The notes beneath the pieces were generated by a model that worked only from the letters and a program-made list of their open reading frames with translations, did no database searches and had not been told where the DNA came from. Of a DNA stretch of 5,332 nt, positions 1 through 4,504 are shown piece by piece. A program made the position numbers and the translations under genes. The stretch is from positions 1 to 5,332 of the forward strand of contig DATKYV010000223.1 in the NCBI GenBank assembly GCA_035528275.1, in the 5' to 3' direction. Every line of letters begins with the position of its first letter. The first letter of the stretch is position 1. This stretch comes from DATKYV01 sp035528275 (GTDB lineage Bacteria; Acidobacteriota; Terriglobia; UBA7540).

Positions 1-327
1 TTGTCGGCGAATCGATGGAGGGCCGTTTTGCGCGTTGTACAAGCGAACCAACGCCTCCAGCGCCTTCGCCTGGTTTGCTTGCAGCAGCTCGATTTCAGTG
101 CACTTCCGCGTGTTTGCCCTTTGCACACTGTCCCAGTGTTCGTGCAGCCGCGCGATTTCTGCCGTCAGCCGTTTGATTTCGTTGTTTCGCATCACGACTG
201 TGTCACGACGCATATCGCAGATGCCGTTCAGTCGCACAATTTCGGCGTCCCTGACGCCAACAATCCTCTGCACATGAGCCACTTCAGATTCAGCGCGTCG
301 GCAAAACGCTTCTCTACTTGCTGTCAT
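1..327 (-). CDS. Coiled-coil protein, first 109 residues (runs off the left edge)
   Basis: Unrecognised protein with no stop before the window edge. The start ATG (327-325) follows GGAGGAGGAGG at good ribosome-site spacing. The sequence is mostly charged heptad-like helix (DAEIVRL, NNEIKRLTAEIARLHEHW, CTEIELLQANQAKALEAL), so a coiled coil is expected; no membrane segment or catalytic motif is visible. It is a tandem paralogue of the gene just upstream (314-955): both begin MTA(S/C)R(E/D)AFC.RAE.E, then share DAEI.RL, EI(E/K)RLTA and AKALEAL blocks. The start overlaps the end of that gene by 14 nt, so translation is probably coupled. It has an extra EI.RL segment compared with its neighbour. 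Function unknown; a structural or scaffolding role is only a guess. Confidence 0.75.
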   Translation of the reverse strand, partial: MTASREAFCRRAESEVAHVQRIVGVRDAEIVRLNGICDMRRDTVVMRNNEIKRLTAEIARLHEHWDSVQRANTRKCTEIELLQANQAKALEALVRLYNAQNGPPSIRRQ

Positions 328-955
328 GTTCGGCCTCCTCCTCCAACAGTTTGATGGCGGCGTGGATTAGCCGGTGAGTCGAATAGGCGTGCCTGTGGTC
401 CCGCGCCGCCTTCAACGCCTCCAGCGCCGTCGCGTTCAGGGACACATGACGGTTCACGGCGTCCGTCAGTCGCTCCATCTTCGTTTCTGCTTGACCACGC
501 CATACTTGTGCATCCGCAAGAGCCTCCAGCGCCTTCGCGTTGGCCGCTCTCAACAGAAGATACGCATTCTTCACCCGACAATACGCACACTGATAGCCTT
601 CAGGCACTAGATGCCAAGCCCTATGCCAGCACAGTTCACAAGGGTCTTTTGGATATTCCTTGTATACAGGCAGCTCCTCGACCTCTTCAATTCCTACCCC
701 CGGAAACAGCTTGCTCATGTTCGTCCTCTCGGCGTTTTGGGCATTGAGTGCTTCCATCTCAGCGGATTTTAGCGCCCACTCGCCTCGGTTCTCCAACCGC
801 TTGATTTCGTCAGCAACCTTCTTCCATTGCTCTTTCACCTTGGCGTTGTCTGCCGTCAGCCGCTCGATTTCGGCGTCCTTGTTGTCAATAATCTTCTGCG
901 CACAAGCTATTTCCCGTTCAGCGCGTGGGCAAAATGCGTCTCTACATGCTGTCAT
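314..955 (-). CDS. Coiled-coil protein with central zinc-type Cys motif, paralogue of the next gene
   Basis: Unrecognised 213-residue protein. Residues 1-80 are coiled-coil-like (DAEIERLTADNAKVKEQW, DEIKRLENR). A central CELC...YQCAYC pattern, two CxxC pairs about 15 residues apart, looks like a small zinc ribbon. The C-terminal half is helical, with two further ALEAL blocks (NAKALEAL, NATALEAL). I chose ATG 955-953 because it has AGGAGG upstream and because the downstream paralogue starts with the same residues and nearly the same ribosome site. An in-frame ATG at 979 (preceded by GGAGAAGGC) and a TTG at 1063 would add 8 and 36 residues. The TAG stop lies inside the start of the next gene. 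Probably DNA-, RNA- or protein-binding through the zinc motif, but that is inference. Confidence 0.8.
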   Translation of the reverse strand: MTACRDAFCPRAEREIACAQKIIDNKDAEIERLTADNAKVKEQWKKVADEIKRLENRGEWALKSAEMEALNAQNAERTNMSKLFPGVGIEEVEELPVYKEYPKDPCELCWHRAWHLVPEGYQCAYCRVKNAYLLLRAANAKALEALADAQVWRGQAETKMERLTDAVNRHVSLNATALEALKAARDHRHAYSTHRLIHAAIKLLEEEAEHDSK

Positions 956-1083
956 GCTCGGCCTCCTCCCTCCGCTCATGCCTTCTCCGCTCGCATTTCC
1001 TCCACGGGTGTTTCCGTCGCTGGCGCTTTCTGCGATCAATGCCGTATTCGCGCCATTCCTCAACGCTTACAGCGCTTGTTCAT
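942..1083 (-). pseudogene. Possible small basic-protein gene with a frameshift
   Basis: ATG 1083-1081 follows a strong GGAGGAGGGAGAAG ribosome site but reads only MNKRCKR before TGA (1062-1060). That TGA is also the stop of the NDT-like gene. Removing one base near the TGA would join it to an open frame of 46 codons (1079-942), which has no start codon of its own. That frame is very basic (EEWREYGIDRRKRQRR...) and ends EEAEHDSM-stop, nearly the same as EEAEHDSK-stop at the end of the coiled-coil gene at 314-955. The match suggests the duplication copied a gene junction, or that similar ribosome sites happen to read alike. It could be a decayed or wrongly sequenced gene of about 46 residues, or simply non-coding spacer. 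Confidence 0.25.
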
Positions 1084-1560
1084 GGCTTCTCCTCCCTCCT
1101 CCGGTCCGCCACGGGAATCGGTGAACCCCGCCAGCAAACGGAGCTCCTCGACGACCTCGCTCATGTCGAGCGCGATCTTGCGGGCCATCCGGTACATGAG
1201 CTCCGGAACCACCTCCCCCGCGTCGAGCAGGATCACCAGCGGCGTCCCCGCCCCCACCAACCAGCCGGCTTCCAGATGCGCGCTCCGACCGCACGGCAGG
1301 ACAAGCACACATGCGTCAGCCCACTCCATTGCGCAGAAGTCATGCCGAAACCCCTCCTGCGCCACGGGGTGATCGAGCGCGGCGCGGTATTCGGCGGCCG
1401 TCCAGCTCTCCCAGTCGGGGTCAATCTCGCTCCAGTGAAATCCCTCGTCGTCCAGGCACGGGTGGCGGAAATCGAAGACCGCGTGCCTGTGCGCGCGCAA
1501 CAGGTCGACCACGCCCGGCTGACGTTCATTCTTCCACGAACTCGCAACGTAGATATTCAT
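1060..1560 (-). CDS. Nucleoside 2-deoxyribosyltransferase-like protein
   Basis: 166 residues resembling the small phage/bacterial proteins of the nucleoside 2-deoxyribosyltransferase (NDT)-like Rossmann fold. Visible features: first strand MNIYVASSW (1-9), VFDFRHP (28-34), W-x-E-I-D-P-D-W (43-50), a D-A-C-V-L-V-L-P strand (82-89) and the signature GRSAHLEAGW (91-100). Glu97 occupies the place of the nucleophilic Glu of true NDTs (E-x-G motif). NDTs exchange bases between deoxynucleosides; this subfamily's substrate is unproven and it may instead hydrolyse nucleotides. The start has GAGGAGAAGGC upstream and overlaps the stop of an 8-codon leader (ATGA). The tail after about residue 145 is not typical and includes MNKRCKR, which may be the start of another small gene. 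Cytoplasmic. Confidence 0.82.
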   Translation of the reverse strand: MNIYVASSWKNERQPGVVDLLRAHRHAVFDFRHPCLDDEGFHWSEIDPDWESWTAAEYRAALDHPVAQEGFRHDFCAMEWADACVLVLPCGRSAHLEAGWLVGAGTPLVILLDAGEVVPELMYRMARKIALDMSEVVEELRLLAGFTDSRGGPEEGGEAMNKRCKR

Positions 1561-1583
1561 GCCTTCTCCTCATCTGTGTGCAT
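1557..1583 (-). CDS. 8-codon leader ORF upstream of the NDT-like gene
   Basis: Reads MHTDEEKA-stop. It has the best-formed ribosome site nearby (AAGAAGGAGG, 7 nt before ATG), and its TGA overlaps the ATG of the NDT-like gene as ATGA. A leader of this form would feed ribosomes onto the next start, where the site GAGGAGAAGG is also good. It could instead be chance, because the GAGGAGAAGG that ends it is itself the next gene's ribosome site and naturally encodes EEK. Confidence 0.35.
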   Translation of the reverse strand: MHTDEEKA

Positions 1584-1621
1584 CAGGTAGCCTCCTTCTT
1601 TGTTAGAGCGGCGTTTCGTGA

Positions 1622-1864
1622 TCAGTCCTCGATTGTGAGGTGGGCGTTGAGCAGCCGAACACGGGTATCGTTAAACAACTCAACCGTCAGCCGTTCCTTT
1701 GGGTCTTCCGATAAACGCAGAACCGTCGTCCGATACCGCAGTGCGGCGCCGGAACGCTCCACAACCATGTAGCGGTCACCGCTATCAAACCCTTCACAAA
1801 CATCACTCGGGGCCAGATGGCCCAAGGGAACCGCCTTCTCTGTTCTTCTGTCTGTAATTCTCAT
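1622..1864 (-). CDS. Small phage-type protein of unknown function (80 aa)
   Basis: 80 residues beginning MRITDRRTEKAVPLGHL. The pattern (MRITD start, P-LG-L, a central aromatic GDRYMVV strand, a later F.D.T.V..L.A.L.I strand) resembles small, probably all-beta phage proteins I have seen as hypotheticals; none has a function I know. ATG 1864-1862 is preferred over the GTG three bases upstream because AGGAGG then sits 5 nt away rather than 2. The stop of the preceding 37-residue gene overlaps this start as TGATG, so translation is very probably coupled. No Cys pairs or membrane segment are visible. Last of four tiny linked genes. Confidence 0.75.
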   Translation of the reverse strand: MRITDRRTEKAVPLGHLAPSDVCEGFDSGDRYMVVERSGAALRYRTTVLRLSEDPKERLTVELFNDTRVRLLNAHLTIED

Positions 1865-1977
1865 CACTTCCTCCTCCTCAGTAATCCTTCGGGATCTTCC
1901 CCGGCGATCGTCAGGCCGCTTCTACCGCAATGGGCGCACGTGCCTCGTCTGTCTCGTGCTGCCGCTTTTGCCGTCAC
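1864..1977 (-). CDS. 37-residue CxxC mini-protein
   Basis: Very short gene starting GTG (1977-1975), with GGGAGGGAAAG just upstream. It reads MTAKAAARDRRGTCAHCGRSGL and ends GLLRRRK. A single CAHC knuckle at residues 14-17 could bind zinc as a dimer or together with another ligand; both ends are basic. The reason to call it is context: its start overlaps the previous stop (GTGA) and its own stop overlaps the next start (TGATG), so it fills the 109 nt between two neighbours exactly. Unrecognised. Nucleic-acid binding is a guess from the charge and the Cys pair. Confidence 0.6.
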   Translation of the reverse strand: MTAKAAARDRRGTCAHCGRSGLTIAGEDPEGLLRRRK

Positions 1978-2162
1978 CTTTCCCTCCGGGATATCCCCCT
2001 GGCGTCCTCGTACAACCGGTCGACCTCTTCCTGCGTCGGGACTCCCGTGGCTGTCCCGCTTGGCGGTTCATAGCTATTCCCGAATATGCCATCGTCGCTC
2101 GTCCACCTTTGGTGATGCGCTTGCCGCGCTGCTTCCAACGCCGGGTCAGGCCTTCCGACCAT
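1974..2162 (-). CDS. Small hydrophilic protein (62 aa)
   Basis: 62 residues, MVGRPDPALEAARQAHHQRW... ending RLYEDARGISRRER. AAGGAGGGG lies 3 nt before the ATG, and the ATG directly follows the TAA of the previous gene. It has a helical N-terminus, a Gly/Ser/Pro/Thr-rich middle (NSYEPPSGTATGVPT) and an acidic-then-basic C-terminal helix (QEEVDRLYEDARG). No Cys, membrane segment or known motif. Unrecognised; spacing and coupling argue that it is real. Confidence 0.65.
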   Translation of the reverse strand: MVGRPDPALEAARQAHHQRWTSDDGIFGNSYEPPSGTATGVPTQEEVDRLYEDARGISRRER

Positions 2163-2267
2163 TTACCCCTCCTTGCCCCCCGTTTGGCCGAATGTGATAT
2201 GCGCCGTCGCACCGTGCGCCCGCTTATGCACATCAACCGTCATGTACATGCCCCGCACCCTAGCCAT
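2163..2267 (-). CDS. 34-residue protein heading the mini-gene cluster
   Basis: Reads MARVRGMYMTVDVHKRAHG... and ends FGQTGGKEG. A GGGAGA ribosome site lies about 7 nt upstream of ATG 2267-2265. The alternating MYMTVDVHK and ATAHITFG stretches suggest a small beta-hairpin. Its TAA is followed immediately by the next gene's ATG, and its last codons (GGC AAG GAG GGG) carry that gene's ribosome site. An in-frame ATG about 120 nt upstream exists but has no ribosome site and would run through low-complexity sequence. Function unknown. Confidence 0.55.
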   Translation of the reverse strand: MARVRGMYMTVDVHKRAHGATAHITFGQTGGKEG

Positions 2268-2452
2268 CAGAAGATCTCCCGTGTCTGTGCTGGCTGAAAG
2301 GGGAGCGGCGCTCGAGCCGGACTGCGTCGCGCGTTGGGTCGCAAGGCAGCCTGTGCGGGGAGCCCGAGCGCCGCGGGGAGGTGACATACAATGTGGAGTT
2401 CGGAGTTCGGAGTTTAACATTCCGCATTCCAGGTTCCACGTTCCGCACTCCC
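2268..2452. other. Gene-poor 185-bp spacer
   Basis: Between the PnuC-like gene and the four mini-genes. The right third is heptamer array A. The left part is GC-rich with several short dyads (for example around CTCGAG at 2321-2326) but no T-tract terminator and no convincing -35/-10 pair. Open frames crossing it lack ribosome sites. Either promoter sequences too far from consensus to see, or read-through from upstream, must supply the mini-genes. Confidence 0.6.
2393..2452. repeat. Heptamer array A, with orientation switch
   Basis: On the plus strand, three GGAGTT(C/T) heptamers (2395-2415), a 3-nt switch AAC, then ATTCCGC, ATTCCAG, GTTCCAC, GTTCCGC and a truncated ACTCCC (2419-2452). The last unit directly abuts the stop codon (2455-2453) of the PnuC-like gene. 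The two halves are oppositely oriented versions of the same unit, so the transcript can partly fold (GGAGT with ACTCC). It shares its unit and its position after a stop with array B. Confidence 0.8.
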
Positions 2453-2713
2453 TCATCGCCCCTGCATCCTCCAGCACACGATGCCGACGGCCGCGCCCAC
2501 GGCGAGAACCGTATACATGATCATGAGAGCCGGCATCCTGCGGCGATACCCCACATAGAGCCAGAGCGCATCCGCCGCGCGCCAGACGTAGAAGCCGCTG
2601 ATTGAGCCGGCGGCATTCAGGAACAGGCCCATGATGGTGAGACCTGCCGCCACGTACTCGGTCGCCTTTACGTTTCTTGTGATGGTGCTGCTGTCTTGCC
2701 CTTGTTCCGCCAC
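2453..2713 (-). CDS. Small PnuC-like three-helix membrane protein
   Basis: About 86 residues with three predicted membrane helices: roughly residues 21-41 (YVAAGLTIMGLFLNAAGS), 42-56 (GFYVWRAADALWLYVGY) and 61-81 (PALMIMYTVLAVGAAVGIVCW). The pattern G..LN..GS..GFYVW...DALWL..GY resembles the short PnuC/YgjV-type membrane proteins of phages and bacteria, about half of a full PnuC nicotinamide-riboside transporter, so it would have to oligomerise. Nicotinamide or nucleoside uptake is inference. The start is uncertain: GTG 2713 has AGAAAGG 8 nt upstream and overlaps the previous gene by 46 nt. GTG 2722 has the site too close, and GTG 2653 starts after the previous stop but has only a weak AAAGG. 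The stop is followed at once by heptamer array A. Confidence 0.7.
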   Translation of the reverse strand: MAEQGQDSSTITRNVKATEYVAAGLTIMGLFLNAAGSISGFYVWRAADALWLYVGYRRRMPALMIMYTVLAVGAAVGIVCWRMQGR

Positions 2714-2952
2714 CGCCGCCACCTTTCTTTGTCAGCCTGCAACTCCTCACCCGAGACCCCGGGGCCGCAGAGCGCCTTGTTTGAACCGTACAAGCGGTAA
2801 TGGGGTATTCCTTCCCGTGGTTGCCGTAGCCAGTCCGCCGGCAACCGCCGCGACCGCCCCCACTCCCGGAGCTCCTCAATCGCCACGTCCGAGTACACCA
2901 GACACGCCTGCAACTTGTCCCAGGTCGTCCGATATCGAAACTTGATGCTCAT
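2668..2952 (-). CDS. DUF4031-like protein
   Basis: 94 residues. Residues about 13-72 follow the DUF4031 pattern as I recall it: LVYSDVAIEELREWGRSRRL (compare LVSD.S..ELH.FA...GL), W at 41, then PHYRLYGSNKALCGPGVS (compare HYDL..SKR..A...GA). This family is common in phages and has no established function. The tail (KERWRRWRNKGK) is basic. Start ATG 2952-2950 overlaps the previous stop as ATGA; no separate strong ribosome site is seen, so it relies on coupling. Its 3' end overlaps the PnuC-like gene by up to 46 nt. The assignment rests on a short similarity judged by eye. Confidence 0.7.
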   Translation of the reverse strand: MSIKFRYRTTWDKLQACLVYSDVAIEELREWGRSRRLPADWLRQPREGIPHYRLYGSNKALCGPGVSGEELQADKERWRRWRNKGKTAAPSQET

Positions 2953-3314
2953 GGCAGTCCCCGGACGATGGCGAAGATGCCGCCCGCCAGGACCGCCAGG
3001 CCGCCCGCGCCCAGGCAGATACCCACCACGAGCGCGCTCGTGCGCGCCTCCTCGGTGGCAACGCCATCCTCCGCAGCCGTCGGCGCAGGCGGTTGGTCGC
3101 CTCGGAGCACCCGTTCGCCGGCATCGAGCATGAGCCCGGCTTGGCGGGCGTAGCGGGAAGCGTCGATGCAATCACCCCGCCGCAACGCGGACATCGCGCG
3201 GGAGGTCTCCCGGTGCGCCAGATCGAATACCCGGGCGACATCCGCCCGGCGCTTCGCCGTTGGATAGCCCGCCGCCTCGTACGCCTTCTTCGCTTCGCTT
3301 GATACTGCCGTCAT
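2949..3314 (-). CDS. Helical protein with C-terminal membrane anchor (121 aa)
   Basis: Residues 1-70 are Ala/Arg-rich helix (AKKAYEAAGYPTAKRRADV, ARVFDLAHRETSRAMSALRRG). Residues 73-92 form a Pro/Ala/Glu linker, and residues 94-117 (ALVVGICLGAGGLAVLAGGIFAIV) form one membrane helix close to the C-terminus, followed by RGLP. This is the layout of a tail-anchored protein with its bulk in the cytoplasm. Start ATG 3314-3312 has a near-perfect GGAGGTGA site 7 nt away; an in-frame ATG at 3350 lacks one. The stop overlaps the DUF4031-like start (ATGA). Unrecognised. Holin or superinfection-exclusion roles are possible for phage membrane proteins, but nothing here shows either. Confidence 0.75.
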   Translation of the reverse strand: MTAVSSEAKKAYEAAGYPTAKRRADVARVFDLAHRETSRAMSALRRGDCIDASRYARQAGLMLDAGERVLRGDQPPAPTAAEDGVATEEARTSALVVGICLGAGGLAVLAGGIFAIVRGLP

Positions 3315-3360
3315 TCGATTGTCACCTCCAGATATCACCGCTATCACCACGACAAACTCA

Positions 3361-3789
3361 TCACTTCCCCGCGCCGCCGGCGGCGGTCCGGAACGTCAGC
3401 GCTTTCCGCGCCAGCAGAACCTCTTCCCTGCTCTTGATCAGCGCCAGGCGCAGCGTCTTGTTCGCCTCGCGCAGCTGGGCGAGGCCATCGTTCAACTCGC
3501 CCAGCAGCTCCGCCGCCTCCAGTTGGCTCGCGGCGAACTCCACCAGGCACGCCAACAGGCCGTGCTTGTCATCTTCCGGCGCAACATCCATATGGGTTAT
3601 ACTAACATTCTCCTTGGTGACCGGCGTCGTCGCCGGTGTTGCTGGGGCGCTCCTTGTGCCCGAGCCCCGCCGTGACTTGGCGTGTTTCGCGCGTATCGTC
3701 TTGTTCCCATAGCAGGCGAAACACAGTCCCCAAGCCGCCAACGAACGCTCCTTGCCGCATTCCGCACACACGCCTCTTTTGTTCGCCAT
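3361..3789 (-). CDS. Zinc-ribbon plus coiled-coil protein (142 aa)
   Basis: The N-terminus holds two Cys pairs, C8xxC11 and C23xxC26 (CAECGK...WGLCFACYG), a compact zinc ribbon of the GLCxxCY type often seen in phage and HNH-associated proteins; no HNH catalytic His-Asn pattern follows. A basic, Pro/Thr/Ser-rich linker (about 33-58) leads to a helical, probably coiled-coil region (about 75-130: EAAELLGELNDGLAQLREAN). Start ATG 3789 has AAAAGGAGC 7 nt upstream. An upstream in-frame ATG at 3822 lies inside the heptamer array and is rejected. It starts 54 nt after the winged-helix gene, with array B between. Probably nucleic-acid binding; specific function unknown. Confidence 0.75.
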   Translation of the reverse strand: MANKRGVCAECGKERSLAAWGLCFACYGNKTIRAKHAKSRRGSGTRSAPATPATTPVTKENVSITHMDVAPEDDKHGLLACLVEFAASQLEAAELLGELNDGLAQLREANKTLRLALIKSREEVLLARKALTFRTAAGGAGK

Positions 3790-3808
3790 TGGATTGCTCC
3801 TTTTGAGA

Positions 3809-3843
3809 ATTCCGCATTCCACACTCCGAACTCCGCACTCCGG
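3809..3843. repeat. Heptamer array B (5 units)
   Basis: Exactly five plus-strand heptamers: ATTCCGC, ATTCCAC, ACTCCGA, ACTCCGC, ACTCCGG, consensus A(T/C)TCC(G/A)N. The array ends directly against the TAA stop (3846-3844) of the winged-helix gene; 8-10 nt after its other end lies the ribosome site of the zinc-ribbon gene. Same unit family as array A, about 1.4 kb away. Confidence 0.82.
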
Positions 3844-4188
3844 TTATCCCGGATACCAGGTCATTGACATTCGCCCCTTGACGCCGCACGTGCGTTTCTC
3901 GCCGCGCCGCACGAGCCCCCGCTGCCACAGTTCCGGCAGCCGTCGGGACATCGTGTAGCGGAAGCGCGTGGCGTTCGTCCCCCACTGCGCCAGAAGCGTT
4001 TCGGCGACGAGGTCCGCCAACTCCGCCGCCGTCCGCCCCGGGTAGTCGCGCACGAGCCCCAGGCACCGCTCGCGCTGGCATCCGGCAGCGCCGGACGTCT
4101 CGACCTCGGCGGCCGCCATGTGCGACGTCACCGGATCGTTCGCCCGCGCCTTCGCCCGCCCCTCGAGTCTCAGTATGCCTTGGACCAT
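3844..4188 (-). CDS. DPVTSH-type winged-helix DNA-binding protein
   Basis: 114 residues. An N-terminal ANDPVTSHMAAAE block (16-28), followed by a winged-helix domain: a first helix around RERCLGLVRDYPG, TAAELADLVAE as the second helix, recognition helix around TRFRYTMSRRLPELWQRGLV, and a wing RRGEKRTCGVKGRMSMTWYP. I know this combination (DPVTSH, then .RLPEL...G.V...) from phage and prophage proteins annotated as winged-helix regulators. The target is unknown. ATG 4188 sits directly behind the TAG of the Cys-rich gene, with GGAGG about 8 nt upstream, so the two are co-translated. The stop abuts array B. A regulator or replication accessory role is inference. Confidence 0.82.
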   Translation of the reverse strand: MVQGILRLEGRAKARANDPVTSHMAAAEVETSGAAGCQRERCLGLVRDYPGRTAAELADLVAETLLAQWGTNATRFRYTMSRRLPELWQRGLVRRGEKRTCGVKGRMSMTWYPG

Positions 4189-4446
4189 CTACTTTCCCTC
4201 CACCAACGGCGTCGGGCGGTGCGTAATGAACTTGTACAGTTTCAGGCCGCTCGAATGCCGGGCTCGCGGATGTTCTCGCCACCAGTCGCAGATAGGCTGC
4301 CGCCGCCCCCGCCACCCGCCGTGGACCTCGCAGAACACCCAGCGGCTCCCCGGATTGAGCCTCTGGCCGAACGTGCACCCCGCACAGGTCTTCTGTCGCC
4401 GCATCCGGTCGTCGCGCCTCGCGCCGCCTTGTCCACCGTCAGCCAC
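4189..4446 (-). CDS. Cys-rich zinc-type small protein (85 aa)
   Basis: Cys residues at 21, 24, 39 and 53 (CAGC-x14-C-x13-C), with His42 near the third, form a probable zinc site; Trp36, Trp45 and the DWW near residue 55 are typical of small phage Cys-rich hypotheticals. GTG 4446 has GGGGGAG about 4 nt upstream. ATG 4404 would remove 14 residues before the first Cys pair and keep the domain intact, but it has no good ribosome site. The TAG stop is followed immediately by the winged-helix ATG. Unrecognised; nucleic-acid or protein binding is inferred. Confidence 0.7.
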   Translation of the reverse strand: MADGGQGGARRDDRMRRQKTCAGCTFGQRLNPGSRWVFCEVHGGWRGRRQPICDWWREHPRARHSSGLKLYKFITHRPTPLVEGK

Positions 4447-4456
4447 CGTTCTCCCC

Positions 4457-4473
4457 CTAATAGGTCCTATCAG
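4457..4473. promoter_or_regulatory. 17-bp near-palindrome, possible operator
   Basis: CTAATAGGTCCTATCAG: arms CT.ATAGG / CCTAT.AG around one central base. It lies in the 57-bp gap between the XRE gene and the Cys-rich gene, directly upstream of the latter's ribosome site. The size and symmetry fit a dimeric repressor site. It shares no sequence with the repeats in the XRE promoter. Confidence 0.4.
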
Positions 4474-4489
4474 TCCGGTTTTCGAGATC

Positions 4490-4504
4490 GCCCCGTCACG
4501 GGGC
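4490..4504 (-). other. GC hairpin across the XRE stop codon
   Basis: GCCCCG-TGA-CGGGGC, a perfect 6-bp stem with a 3-nt loop, beginning at the last base of the TAG stop codon of the XRE gene. No T-run follows (the next bases are GATCTCGAAAACC), so it is not a standard intrinsic terminator. It may stabilise the mRNA end or attenuate read-through into the downstream genes. Confidence 0.4.

Noticed and set aside
1..354. Plus-strand open frame of 117 codons at the left edge, with other plus frames to 1124
   Set aside because: They are antisense to the coiled-coil genes, have no ribosome sites, and have Arg/Ser/Pro/His-rich compositions typical of reverse-frame reading.
925..1590. Plus-strand frame of 221 codons opposite the NDT-like gene
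   Set aside because: The minus strand there encodes a recognisable conserved protein with a good start; the plus frame is its shadow.
2163..2879. Minus-strand frame of 238 codons across the DUF4031-like and PnuC-like genes and array A
   Set aside because: Low-complexity Arg/Gly/Ser composition, reads through the heptamer array, no ribosome site; only its last 34 codons are kept as a separate small gene.
2393..3843. Heptamer arrays as a CRISPR array
   Set aside because: Units are 7 nt, contiguous, with no spacers and no cas genes.
3602..4378. Minus-strand frame of 258 codons across the winged-helix and Cys-rich genes
   Set aside because: Crosses array B and two better-supported genes; composition is that of a shifted GC-rich frame.
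4457..4485. Promoter TCGAAA-17-TATTAG in front of the Cys-rich gene
   Set aside because: Both elements are only 4 of 6, and the implied start point would fall inside the ribosome site.
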